64,000 bases of DNA from Apricaphanius iberus (GCA_028564705.1 JAPXFQ010001677.1:620001-684000); one strand, 5' to 3'. Positions 23,420 through 34,829 are shown, counted from the first letter of the stretch. Notes: generated by a model from the letters alone, not told the origin. Numbers and translations: made by a program.

Positions 23420-23705
23420 CTTCTTTTTCTTTCGGCTTTTCCCTTCAGGGGTCGCCACAGCGAATCATCTGTCTCCATTTAGTCCTATCTTCTCCATCAT
23501 TGCCCTCGCACCAACTGACTTCATGTCTTCCTTCACCACATTCATAAAACTTATTTTTGGTCTTCCTCTCTGCCTCCTGCCTGGTGGCTCCATCCTCAGC
23601 ATCCTTCTACCAATATAATCATCGTGTCTCCTTTGAACATGTCAAAACCATCTCAGTCTGGCCTCCCTGACTTTATCCCCAAAACGTCTAACACGAGTTT
23701 TGACT
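23420..23705 (-). mobile_element. RTE-like LINE, C-terminal fragment
   Basis: On the minus strand it encodes a decayed form of the well-known C-terminus of a vertebrate RTE-type reverse transcriptase. Motifs include DYIGRRMLRM, PGRRQRGRPK and VVKEDMKSVGA, followed by an acidic-to-lysine-rich end. One internal stop and frame changes are present. Only the last ~90 codons survive. Confidence 0.7.
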
Positions 23706-24347
23706 TGATTTGATTTATTTTATTGCTAATTTCCACCTGCAGTCCATGGATAGGTGTGATGACCAAGAGTTTAAAATAGACATGACTAATATATAAAAAT
23801 ATATGGATCAATGTGAGTTTACAACATAGTAGTATAGTAGGAATAAAAGGATTACTAATTTTAAAGGTGTGTGTTTTACTTTTGTTAACTTGTATGAGTT
23901 TCACCTGTTATCTGCTTGGGTAATACAGGCCCTTGGCCTGAAGTTTTAATCAGTGTTTTTAAAAACTTTCTCAACAAAGAGTCGTTTTAAATCCTGCAAT
24001 CGCAGTAACTCAACCCATCAGGAGTTTCACTTTTTCTTTGTTAAATGATTAATAACCCTATTTGAACTGCTCCAACTGCCCCACGTGTGCTACCCGGAAG
24101 GTATGTGCTAGACAGGCCCACGTGTTTGGCTTGGGCCAGCATATCAATAAACAAAGACTGCTATTGACAGTTCAAATAGAGATTGGTACAGAAAAGATTA
24201 AGAACAGAAACTAAGCTTATTATTAGTGTTTGAAACCCCTCAATGCGTCAAAATACGGGAATTAGATTGTTTACTGCCGTGAACAATCCAAAAATAAGTC
24301 ATTTTCCAAAGGGTCAATGACTTCTTATCCAGATATTTTTGCATTTT
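23706..24347. other. Nothing recognised
   Basis: AT-rich, downstream of Gal3st copy B. No signal supported. Confidence 0.4.
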
Positions 24348-25236
24348 TTAGAATTGTTTATCGCTATCCAATTCAATCTGATCCAATTCGATATAAATCT
24401 CTTCCTCCAGTTGGACCTCTTCCTTCACACAGTCTAGACCAAGTTCTGACAATTTGACCCACAGAGAAGCATTGAAGTAGTCATAGATGTATGCATCTAT
24501 GGTATTCCAGGCACTGGTCTTTGCATCCACATCTGAACAGAGTTTCTTCTTGGAACTTTCCTTTCGTGCGTTGAGCTTGATATACAGGATGTTTTCTAAA
24601 TCCCAAGAAAGAAGATGCCGAAGAAGAACTAAAGATTCATCAAAGTACTCAGTGATCATCACTAAAGAGTAAACTTTCTCCAGCTCTGCCACAAAGTCAT
24701 GTGCATAAGCTACATCTGTCGCTGGACGATCTTTTTCTCCACCCAAGTCAAAGGTCAAGGAGTTGTGTACATAGTGAGAATATCCATCTTTTGGGTCATA
24801 GTAACGCAAAGGATCATCCAAGAAAGCTTTCAGGGAACCATTGGGGACCCTTTTGAAGCTCTGAACATAGGGGGTATAATATGTAAACAAGGATTCAAAC
24901 ATGGAAGCTGGTTCTCTAATGATTGTGATGTATTTAGTGTCCTTTGGCATAATCCTTTGCAGTGCAGATTTTCTAAAGCGCATGTGACTGGTGATCAGGT
25001 TTGCTGGTAGCGTATCCGGATGGACAAACTCAGAGGAGAAGAAACTCGGATAGCAAAATTGTAAATTGCAACCTGGTTTGGGAAAAACCATCGTCAGGTT
25101 GTGATGCTCTGCAAACCTAAACAGGAGGCTCTGCATGGTGGAGCTACCAGTTTTGTGGGTCTTGAGAAAGACAATGTTGTTGTGCTTAGGCTTTATATCA
25201 GGGTTGGAACATCCAAGGAAGATCTCATTGATATTC
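24348..25236 (-). pseudogene. Gal3st copy B, truncated catalytic exon
   Basis: It is clearly paralogous to 14194-15301, with the same acceptor (TTGTTAG at 25237) and the same phase. It keeps the PAPS loop FLKTHKTGSST, the SHMRF histidine and the IREPASMFES motif. Similarity to copy A ends abruptly near 24411, after the EEVQL residues. The last ~80 residues of the enzyme, including the PWQP, GYELPE and LMPE motifs, are replaced by an unrelated acidic tail of about 19 residues ending at TAA. Together with the stop codon in its anchor exon at 29165-29167, this makes the copy a probable pseudogene. The exon body has no internal stop, so the loss may be recent. A shorter product starting inside this exon would lack both the anchor and an intact PAPS loop. 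Confidence 0.85.
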
Positions 25237-25587
25237 CTAACAAGAAACACACAAAAACAGCACAAGCATTTTGAGTCATGCTAACTTTAAACAAGGCATC
25301 CAAGTAACAAAATATGACGATAAATGTTCTACAGAAACATGACCTCGATGTAACAAACACAGACTAGAAGTTCAAAACGGTAGAAGTGGTCTGTACCTGC
25401 ATTGTTCCCATTTTACCAAACTCTATAGCAAGAAAATATTTAGTCTTGAAATTATGCTTGGAAATAAAACCTTATAATTTTTTGTGTTTCTAATTGAAAA
25501 AAGATCCAAAGCATTTTAACTAAATTATACAATGTGAGAGACAAGGAATTGTCAGATTGTTGCAAACAAGCCAATGCTGGTCTTTGT

Positions 25588-26072
25588 TAGCCTGACGTAG
25601 CCATACTCAATTCTAATCAGAATGCGAGTCTGATACTGCTCCATTGGGCTGTGATTATGTGGCGTGTTTTAACTGAACCAGGAAAAAAATGCCGCTGTAC
25701 TCAATTGGATAGATCTATAACCAATCAGAGCAACGGAAGCGTGTGACGTTGCTCTGCAGAGCAACAGACTTAATCTGTTCCTCTTTTAAAATGAATGCGC
25801 TGTCGATATCTTCTTGAACAGAGTCAATGGCAGAATCTACACATCTCAGTTCTCCAGTGGCAGCCATCATTGTTGTAAATAAATTTAACCCAGGCACTCT
25901 TTAGTGACATGGTTGATTACGTTACTGTTGTTCACCTGTCAATCATCGTAAGTCCGAATTGATTGCTCCGAATTGATCTTGTTCGGGCATAATTGCTGCT
26001 CATCGGAGGAATGCCAGAATAAACTTCCTGACCATGTTGTGGGCGGGACTAAGTTCGGCTGGCTCCAGGCTA
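25588..26072. mobile_element. MITE with TAGCCTGA...CAGGCTA ends
   Basis: It inserts into the intron of Gal3st copy B. The paralogous intron of copy A (15640-15665) reads straight through ...GGTCTTTGTGGCCCTG, giving the empty site. Ends are TAGCCTGACGTAG and CTCCAGGCTA. A 91-bp deletion derivative of the same family is at 27986-28076. No coding content. Confidence 0.82.
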
Positions 26073-26224
26073 CGAATTTGTGGCCCTGAAACCTAAAAGG
26101 CAATCTTTAAGAGACACCAGTAAGTGTTGGTAATGTGTCCAAATGTGTCTATAAGACATTCTCTCTCTTTGGTCAATTCCATGCACCGTTTTGACTAACT
26201 GTCAAGCGCTTTGACAATTGGTGT

Positions 26225-26455
26225 CCTTTGTTTATATTCATTCACAATCAGAATTTATCCATATGATGGGTGTTAATGGGGCAATCATTGTTCAGCCTCA
26301 AAATAAGGCATTGTCTGCCACAAAACTCCTTAATTTCATTGTTTTGTTATGATCACTAGCATTATTCCCCTGTGAGTTCAGAGGTGCTGTGTTGTTGTCT
26401 AACGGGGTGTTTTACAGGCTTTTAATCCAACTACACTAACACGCAATATCAATTA
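26225..26455 (+). repeat. Intronic repeat, left arm of inverted pair
   Basis: It shares CCATATGATGGGTGTT, CAGCCTCAAAATAAGGCATTGTCTG and TTTTACAGGCTTTTAAT with the intron of Gal3st copy A (about 15950-16170). The reverse complement of a related sequence follows at 26711-26970. Confidence 0.65.
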
Positions 26456-26710
26456 CGTCACTGCCATGCAGCATCCTAGTTGAAGTCTGAGCAGAGCTTT
26501 CACTTTATGCTTGATGGGAATCGGTTAGACAGAACTTGCTACAGCAAACATCACCATAGTTTGTGTTTGCTTGTTTCCATATTGCACAAACGAATGACCA
26601 TGGTAGACTATTTTAAGCTTCCACAGGCTCACTTTCTGCTATCTGCTTGGACTATAGATGTAATGTTGGATGGCTGTGATGTAATTAGAATCGCCTGTTT
26701 CTGTAAATTG

Positions 26711-26970
26711 GAATAGGTTGGATTAAAAGCCTGTAAAATGCCAAGACGGCCCCTCTGAGAGTCTGAATTCACAGTGGAATAGCGCTAGCAAGTCATAACA
26801 AAACATTGGTTGAATGAAGTTTTGTGGTAGATAAAGATTTATTAGAGGCTGCACTTTGGTTGCCCCATCAGCTCCCATTATATCGATATACCCTGATTGC
26901 CAATGGATACAATATATAATGAATGCTAAAAATAAGGTTTCAAAAAAAGGGTAGTTCCACTTTAATAGAT
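26711..26970 (-). repeat. Intronic repeat, right arm of inverted pair
   Basis: Reverse-complement relative of 26225-26455: GATTAAAAGCCTGTAAAA, CATAACAAAACATTG, GAGGCTGCACTTTGGTTGC and CCCATTATATCGATAT align in inverted order. About 255 bp of spacer separate the arms, so the pair could form a large hairpin. Confidence 0.65.
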
Positions 26971-27182
26971 CCTGGACTTCATTATTGCATTTGTCCTCCT
27001 TTATCCTCTGACAACATATGTAAAGTTTCAAAAGGTCCCAACCCAGAGCATAACCAATCTGCTTGATAATCAGAATACAGTGGATCCCAAGCTATTGGCA
27101 GTTCAGCATGTGTTGATGTTTCCGGAGAACAATACTCAAAGTTATTTATGACAAATAAATAAATTTGAGAAGTTGTAATACC

Positions 27183-27225
27183 TACAGTGGAGATCGAAAG
27201 TTTGGGCCCCCCAGGTCAACATTTG
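27183..27225. repeat. Tc1-like terminal repeat fragment
   Basis: CAGTGGAGATCGAAAGTTTG is the recognisable end of a common teleost Tc1/mariner-type element. Only this end is present. Confidence 0.5.
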
Positions 27226-27234
27226 TAAAAAATG

Positions 27235-27670
27235 CCCCATAAGAGGGCCCCTGGTCTCAATGGTCTCGGATTTTGAGGTGCTTATTCTAATCACAGCCGA
27301 TTCACACAGCTGTAAACCACTCCAGAGAAAAGGGGAGATCACGTTCTGATGAAGCCAGCAGGACCAGATGAGTGCAAAACGGGATCCTAAGGCCACCAAA
27401 AGAAAGCCCATCATCACCTCAGCTGTGCCAAAGAAATCCTGTCCATAAAAGTTATCAACAGAATCGGTGACAAGGACAGCTTTGGTGGAGTCCAACTCTC
27501 CCTTGAAATGAGCCCGAATTTCTGCCGGCTGCTATTGGCTGGTCTATGGAAAACAGCAAATCCTGGAGTGATGTTAATGTTTTACCGTCGCTCTGTTTGA
27601 CTATATTCCAAAGAGTGGCAATAATGTAAAATGTAAACACTAGCTTCTGCAGCAGAGCTGAGAAGGTGTT
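27235..27670 (-). pseudogene. Degenerate open frames, probable non-LTR RT fragment
   Basis: Two minus-strand frames (27455-27673 and 27142-27495) overlap and appear to be one sequence with a frame change near 27490. The lower part contains CESAVIRISTSKSET, very like the post-catalytic region of a widespread fish non-LTR reverse transcriptase (C-E-S-x-x-x-R-I-S-T-S-K-S-E). The upper part is not recognised. It lies in the intron of Gal3st copy B and is not likely to be an exon of it. Confidence 0.35.
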
Positions 27671-27985
27671 CACTGAGGAAATTAATGCTTATTGAGATCT
27701 ATACGGCATGCAAACTAATAAATTAGGCTGCTTAAAGCTATTATTATAGAGGTCTCAAGTACCTGTTGATTTTTAACAATTCACTGCTGGCTGTGGTCCC
27801 CTGTTTTTAATTTTCCATGGATTTTTTTTAAAATAGTAAAGACCCCTCTTGACAGAACCATCAAAATTATCTAGGCATGGGAACTGAGTATACTAGTCAT
27901 TCATTTTTTCCTGTTGTTTGATTTTGTTACATCAAGGTTAGTTATGTGTTACTTTGAGATTCAAGATGGTGCATGGCCACCCCAC

Positions 27986-28076
27986 TAGCCTGACTTAGCC
28001 ATACTCAATTCTAATCAGAATATGAACTTCCAGACCATGTTGTGGGCGGGACTAAGTTCGGCTGGCATCCAGGCTA
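27986..28076. mobile_element. 91-bp deletion derivative of the TAGCCTGA MITE
   Basis: Its first ~35 bp match the left end of 25588-26072 and its last ~50 bp match the right end (ACCATGTTGTGGGCGGGACT). The middle ~390 bp are missing. Confidence 0.8.
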
Positions 28077-28239
28077 CCCGCCCACTGCATTGCTATCTTG
28101 AACTTTACATGTTCACAAGCTGCACTAACATGCTATGAATGCCCTGCTTCACCTGGCAAATAGTCACACTTTGACTAACAAAGCAAACAATCCGATGTTT
28201 AATAATGTTGAATTAAATAATTATCATAAGTAATTCAAT

Positions 28240-28830
28240 GCATGTTCAAGCAGAGACAAAATGGAGCCAATTTCCAGTTTAACATTTATTTTGAACAGAT
28301 TAACAAATTGCAGTTTTACAGAGGAATTTGCCCCCGTCGTTCCCCTGTGGTCCAGATTTAAAGAAATCTGAACGTTGAATGATTTTCATGTCATCACTTT
28401 TATAGACACCAGACTTTTGCCAGGGTTTCTTCTCCCTCGAATCTTACTCCAATCAGATCATTTCCAAACAGTGTCCCAGCCATGATTTGCTGTCAGAGAA
28501 TTATGCAGTCCGAAGATGGGTCATCTCTGTTCTGGGTCAAAGGTTCATTATAAAGATTTATGGTTAAATGGCTATCTGCTTCCCCCAAACTCTTCTCCCA
28601 GTTTTTATCTACACATCCTGCTTTTACAGCCTTGCAATAAAACTCACCCCAGAGTTTTATGACTTAAAAGCTTACCTGCATAAACAATAGTGACAGACCC
28701 ATTTTTACAACCATGCAAACTATATAAACAGTCTTTTACCTTCTGAATAATTAAAGTTTAAACCTTATGCAGAATTACACCACAATAACTAGAAATAAAT
28801 TAGACTCATCTCTGCGTACTCCACACATCC
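28240..28830 (-). repeat. Candidate LTR (minus strand)
   Basis: On the minus strand a TATAAAAG box at about 28398-28406 is followed about 110 bp later by AATAAA (28285-28290), a spacing typical of an LTR promoter and poly(A) signal. No boundaries or second copy could be fixed. Confidence 0.25.
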
Positions 28831-29099
28831 CAGACACAATTTATTCAAATGTCTATCTTCAGCCAAGTTAAGGAAACTGCTGTTTGCCAAAATCAACTGC
28901 AAATAGATTAAGTTATTTTCCTTGACTGTCTCTTTGAAAAACACCATCAAACCTCATTTTCAGTGTTTGTATTTTATTTTAAAAAGTCACACCTGAAATG
29001 ATCCTGCATATCCTTTGCTTGTGCTGCCAACCGTAACAACAATTAAATCATGGAAAAAACCAACTGAGGGGATTGTAGGTGGGTTCAAAAAAACCTCAC

Positions 29100-29191
29100 C
29101 AGGAGTCTCCACTGTACAACAAAAAAACACCAATGATGAAAATGATGAGGGCCAGAAGTGTTTTCTAATGGAGAGTTGGCAGAAACTTCAT
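29100..29191 (-). pseudogene. Gal3st copy B, anchor exon with in-frame stop
   Basis: This is the equivalent of the copy A exon at 16516-16613. It has an acceptor TTCTAACCTCCACAG (exon from 29198), an ATG at 29191-29189, a hydrophobic run rich in Leu, Ile and Phe, and a phase-2 end in TG before a GTGAGG donor at 29099. Joined to 25236-24348 the frame closes exactly (981 nt). Codon 9, however, is TAG (29167-29165), before the membrane anchor. No later in-frame ATG occurs until inside the PAPS loop of the next exon. The preserved splice signals with a nonsense codon point to recent loss of function. A sequencing or assembly error at this base is the main alternative. Confidence 0.78.
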
Positions 29192-29198
29192 TTTTTAT

Positions 29199-31519
29199 CT
29201 GTGGAGGTTAGAAAAATTCTGATAAGTAATGAGAAAAATAAAATTAAGGTAAAGCAAAAGCTGGCACTTGACCATAAATAAATTCTTTTAAAACAAACTT
29301 TTGACATTGCAGATGAATAAATAAGTATCAAAAAAAAGTTTTGGGATAAAATAGTTTCAAACATTTGGCCTAAAGAACATTAACCAAGTTAGAAAAGTTG
29401 ATTTAAAAAAAAATATGTGCACACTCTAAAATAAAGAAGTTACCTATCAATGACTTTGGGACATCTCTAAGTTTTCTTGTGTGGTGTCAACAACGATAGA
29501 ACCTCCCCATAAGGACTTCCCAAAACGTATGGTTTTAGATTTATTCGTATGATATGTAATGGCCGGAGGAAAATTTGCACTTATTTCTGCCACCACGAGA
29601 AAAGTCAGTTCAAGCAGAAGAAAATGTTTAGAATGCCAAAGTCATGGCCACTGCTGTTGGGTGGTGGTGGAGTATCGTTTACCAAGCTCATGGAGAAAGC
29701 ACAAGCAAGGTGCCAGGGGGCACAGTGGACCACAAATAGTTGAGCTCCCTTATAAAGTGAATTTCCAGCACAGATTGATATTTATCTGAACAGTTAAAAC
29801 ATTGTAGTTTTAATAACTTTATCAGCTCACATGAAACCTAGCCTTCTAACTCTCTTACATGTTCCCAATTTTATTTTATTCTAACCCATAATTCATTTAG
29901 CTTTTGATGCTAAAAGAAATAATTTTGGGAAAAGAAAAAACATGTAATTGTTTCCACATTGTTAATGTCTTCTACAGGATGAACCACTTATTGGTTTCAT
30001 TCAGTGCAGTTTGATTGCTGTAAAGAATGGTATATAAACTGTGGTGTTAAAGAGTCCAGTCAGACCTGAATACTTCATGTTTGTTTACACAAAGGCAAAA
30101 CATTCTAGGGTGGAGGTACCCTTGCCATAAGAATGTCCTGACATTCACAAAAGACAAATAGTGTGATGACGTTGAATCAACGCAATGTTAGCCATGGATG
30201 AAGATGGTTGTCTCATCACAAACACTGATAGGAAATTTCCATTAGTTCAACCTTGGTGGAATCTTCACATTGGGCTATAAACAAATATTCACAAACTCTA
30301 GAGAAACATTTGTGTTAGGAGTGAATATTTGATTCTTTGTAGGAGGCTGGAAAGATTTCCTCTAGCGTGAGACGGCATCAGAAGCCTTACTGACCATGCT
30401 ATCGTAACATAGCTGTTTTGCGGGACAACGCCTTTTTGATTACATTGTTTTATTCATTCACTTTATTTTCTGTCATGAGCAAAACTTTTTAATATTGTTT
30501 TTTTTTGAATGAGTCAAAACAATTACTTCAAAGCTGATCATGCAGGACAGGTTTTTTTTACCTTTTTGTTTCCAGTTGTTTATCTTTCTTCACTTCCTTA
30601 TTGCCTTTCAACGGTGTGTATTTACCTTGTGCTCTTATTAGAGACTTGACGTTAGGCTGATTGGATAAATCTATTAAAGAAAACAACAGAACAGGTGTGT
30701 ACTTCATATAGAATCACATCATTAATTTCACTAAATTTTTTCCTAATTTTACAAACATACCTTGTTTTAGATTACATTTACAGTTATGTTCGAGATGATG
30801 GAATTGTGTTTTTTATTAATGATGTTTGCTGTGAAAGAAGGTTTTAATAAAAAAATCAAATGCAACTGTTTCCCAAGTGTACAACAAATACATAATAAAA
30901 TAACAAGAAAGGTCAAGCAATGCTAAAGTTAAGGTGAACATTTTTCAGACACCACGTAGATTAAAATGTAAAATTGTGTTCATTCAAAAAAGAGAATTGC
31001 TTATTATGATACAGGCATCTCTAAAAGTAAATCAACCTTAAAGGAGGCTACATAAAGAAAATCTACTTTTATATACATGTTAATAAAAATGGCTTTCTGA
31101 ATATTATTTTAAAACTGCTTAAAACTTAAAACAGCAATCAATCTCTTTGGTGAAAGCCAAGTATTTTAAGTTAACAGACTCCCTTGCCAACTCCCCAATT
31201 TTAAAACTCAATTTAATTTAAGTTGTGTGTCTGACTACAGAAGAATCCTAAAAATGTATGTCATTTCAATTAAAATAAACATTTTTGGTCAAATAAGGAT
31301 GTTATTTAAAATCTAAATCCCCCAGGGGCATAACTTTGGACTAAACCATGAAACGTTTAAACAAAATAAAAACAATAATAAAATAAACAGTACATTAAAT
31401 ATTTAGTTTTACATTATTTTGGATCATTTTGATTTTTAAGTTGATGTAATAAAATTTTACAATAATTGGAAAAGATTTTAATGTCCTCCTAAAAGAAAAA
31501 AAAGGAGATATGTACTTAC
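29199..31519 (-). other. 5' intron of Gal3st copy B
   Basis: AT-rich sequence with no named repeat. A possible small cryptic exon lies at about 30626-30671 (acceptor TTTTCTTTAATAG, donor CAAG/GTAAATAC), but no homologue is seen in copy A. Confidence 0.4.
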
Positions 31520-31670
31520 ATGACAGCATCTTGTGTGAAAGAGGAATCAGATCGGTGGATCATATGTTGTGATGCTGAAACTCGCTTCCATGATGTCTGA
31601 GCATCAATCTGTGATCAGGAAACCTGTTTGAAACCTGTTTCATTGTGTTCCCTGCATTTTACAACTCTAT
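31520..31670 (-). other. Probable noncoding first exon of Gal3st copy B
   Basis: On the minus strand it ends TGTCAT before the donor GTAAGTACA, the same junction as in copy A at 21630. GGAAACCTGTTT (31619-31630) resembles a sequence in the copy A exon. A TATA-type box lies just upstream. The exon start is inferred from the box. Confidence 0.5.
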
Positions 31671-31693
31671 ATCTTTCATATGTTTAGTAAGAG

Positions 31694-31705
31694 GATATAT
31701 ATAGG
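31694..31705 (-). promoter_or_regulatory. TATA-type box upstream of Gal3st copy B
   Basis: CCTATATATATCC on the minus strand lies about 30 bp before the inferred transcription start. This is inference from sequence and position only. Confidence 0.4.
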
Positions 31706-31709
31706 ATGC

Positions 31710-34546
31710 TCCTCCCTTAGGTGAAACTAATTCCATTCTACAATGTCCATCATGTAAAATTGGGAAATAAATAAAACAAGATCAAGAACATCTGAACACT
31801 AAAGAAACTTGCTTGTTGTTAACGTACAAATAAATTCTCACATTCTAATTCTAAAAGGTAAGTCAACTTTGACTTTCATTTCTGGTTTAATTTAAATTTT
31901 TTACACCACCAATTAGACTGTCTTGCTTTCTTCTGTGGATTTAACCAAGACTTGACATCAGGGTCTCAGGATCACCGAGGAATCCAGGGACACGTGATTG
32001 AAATTTTAAAGACAGATGTTAAAGAATACCAAGCAACATATAACAACCACAGTTGTAGCCACGCAGAAAACAAAATATGGTAACTTTGTGTTAGGAATGA
32101 GCAGGATCAGAAAGAGACCCAGATGCGGTCTCAGAATGAGCTGTATATAATTTAGCCCTGAAGTAATCTTTTGAAATAAATATCAAGAGAAATGGGGCAG
32201 AACTCTAATAAAATATGAGAAGTGTGGAAAGAAACCCAAAACATTTGTCCCAAGTCATATAAAAGAAAATACTACCAAATAGTGAGAAAATATATGTAAA
32301 CTTCTGATGTTGAAGACATTAATAGTTGTAACTCTAGCATACTTATTTTCACATTATTGTGGTATTTAGAAAATATAAATAATCTTGGTCATTCTTTCTG
32401 ACGTAGCAAAAACAAGAGAAGTTTATTCTGATTTAACTTCATTGAGGAACAGTGAGAAAAAAGGTGTATGTGACTCTTTATTCAGCATATGTAAATGTAT
32501 TGTCTCAACATTAAGTGGAAAAGATGGATGGATGGATGGATGGAAGTGAGGTCCACCATGCATCTTAGAAACATAGTAGATGTTCCTGATTAAATGTACA
32601 TATACTGGTCCTCAAAAACGGAAGGCTCCTGTTAAGCTGGTTTGTGATGAGGAGCATGTCAGTGAATGCAGGCATTCTCTCCTCAGAACCCTTTCCTTTG
32701 AATTATAGCCAAGAGTTGCAACATAGAGTAACATTGTAAAATGTTCTCAGATTTGATTGGGGAAAAAACGAATGAAAAAATCTGTTATTAAAATGCTGGA
32801 AGAAAAAATAAAACTAACCTCGTATGTATTGTGTTTTTTGTTTGTTAGGTATTACTGTTTATATTTTGACTAAAGAAAAAAAAAACTGACTTGCATCTCT
32901 TTTAAAAAACTGTAGTCAGTAAATTAAAATAATTTGTTGCAGAGTGGTTCAGTCTAGTTCGAATGTTCTGATTAGTAAGTGTTTAAATAACTTTGCCATA
33001 TTAAACATTTGTTACCATGTGTTTAGATTTTTCAAATCAAAAATGTGTTTACTATATGCATTCATGAATGAATGTGCACATTTGGAATTTTGAGGAGCTG
33101 ATCTTTGCCTAGAATAAGAATAATACAATTATACTTTCTTGTTGTTGTTGACCACTTTAATTTAGTATTTTAAAAGTTATATATTTTTTCAATTTTATGA
33201 AATTTAAAATTTAAACACATCCTCTCATATTTCTGTCATGCAACGTTTTTCAGAGCCAAGGGGCAGACAACTGCATGAATGATGCATTATGATTAATTTG
33301 ACAAAGAAAGGAAACTTACCGTTGTGGAACCTTTAAAGGAACAAGGACAAGATAAAGGGGAATAGACGTTATTGGAACTCAGACATAGTAATGGAAGGAT
33401 CCAGACTGGAACAAAAAGAAATCCAGAGTTTAAATACGGCAGCAGGGTCTGAGGTGATATGAAAAGCAGATAGAATAATCTGTGGTTAGGTTACAGCCAC
33501 GAAAAGTAGAGAAGTAGAAGCAGGTAAAGTGAGGGAGGAGACTAAATAACACATCAGCTGAAACTCAAACTAAAAGGATCAGGAACCGAAATACAAAACT
33601 TGACAATAAACTAAACCGAGGGTCTGCAACTACTAAGTCCTCAGGTGCTAATATCCTTTAAACTTTTCCATAGATTTCTAATCCAACACATGTCAATCAA
33701 ATGTGTGGTTAAGGAACACACCTATGCAAAATTTGATAACTTGATAGGTCTGCTGCAGCGTTGCATTCAAATGTTGCGGCACAGTGGTACTTGAATTGCA
33801 ACTCTTTATCTAAAGGAAATACATACAAACAAAAAAGACAAAGGTCACAGAAATAAAACTAATACACCAAACATAAAGGAATTATATAATCTGCCAACAA
33901 ATTAAGAACAATAATAAACAGAAAAGTGAATTGAAGTCCAGATTTATGAACAAAAAAATAATCCACAACAGAAAATGACTTTCCGAATAACCAAAATACC
34001 CAAGGATTTTACAATAATGTTATTTGGACAATACGTCACAATAAAACAAAAAAATAAATCTGTTTTCGAACAAGAAACATGTTCTTCTTTAGCTTTAGAT
34101 ATAGCTTTGAGATGTGCTTGGCTTTTATCCAAGCCTTCAAGGCATGATGTAATAAATAACTCATGAGTAATTTTGTTGGTATGCATTTTTAAAGTTTGGC
34201 ATGTAGACTGTACACTTAAATGGGTTGACAGTAAATAACTCTTTGGAAGAACTGCAACAAATTCTTTGTTGGGGACCTGTTTTAAAAGAATCAACAACTC
34301 ATTAAAATAAATTTGGAAATTATCGTTTGGATGTTGAAGCTTAAATCTGTACTCAGGATGACTTCTCATTAGAAGATTGAGACTCAGGGCATTTTTACAT
34401 GTGTGGCCATGTCAGAAAAGGGCAAAAGAAAAATGCTATTTTTTTTCTGTTCACACGGTGCGGATCTCAGCCCCTACTGGAGTCCAGTTTTTTACATGAC
34501 GGACTACACCCAAACAGCTGGAGCCAGTATACAAATAATTCTGTAG
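31710..34546. other. AT-rich, no gene supported
   Basis: It contains a short GATG/GGAT tract at 32525-32544. A GC-richer block at 33300-33620 looks like a decayed repeat. A minus-strand open frame of 141 codons at 33944-34369 has no recognised motif and an AT-driven composition; I do not call it a gene. Confidence 0.4.
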
Positions 34547-34690
34547 CTATCTAACAAATACGGTAGTGAAAGGTACCAACGACTGCAACGCTCTGCTATT
34601 CAGTTGTTTCTGAATCTTGTCCTCTGCCCACGTTTTAAGTAACACCGCCACCTCTTTATCGGTCCAAATGGGTCTTTTTACACTAGTCAT
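34547..34690 (-). pseudogene. Myb/SANT-like DNA-binding domain fragment
   Basis: The 47-codon frame starts MTSVKRPIWTDKEVAVLLKT and continues with WAEDKIQKQLN. The pattern W-(T/S)-D-x-E-(V/T)-x-x-L-L-x-x-W-A is that of trihelix Myb/SANT-like domains found in Harbinger-type transposons and related host genes. It stops after about half a domain. It may be a decayed transposon gene or a first exon with the remainder elsewhere; no donor site was verified. Confidence 0.5.
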
Positions 34691-34829
34691 CTTCTTCCTG
34701 GTGTCTTGCTGTAGGATGCTTTAAAGGAACATGGGCACCAAAGCGACATCTAATTTGTTGAGGTTGTAGTTGCAAAACTTAATTTTAAGACATGCAAACA
34801 TCCGGTTTGTAGCAGTGACCATCCAGCAA

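Noticed and set aside
29015..29281. Plus-strand 88-codon frame
   Set aside because: It is the antisense shadow of the Gal3st copy B anchor exon and has no features of its own.
33944..34369. 141-codon minus-strand frame as a gene
   Set aside because: AT-driven composition, no recognisable motif, no splice context or paralogue.
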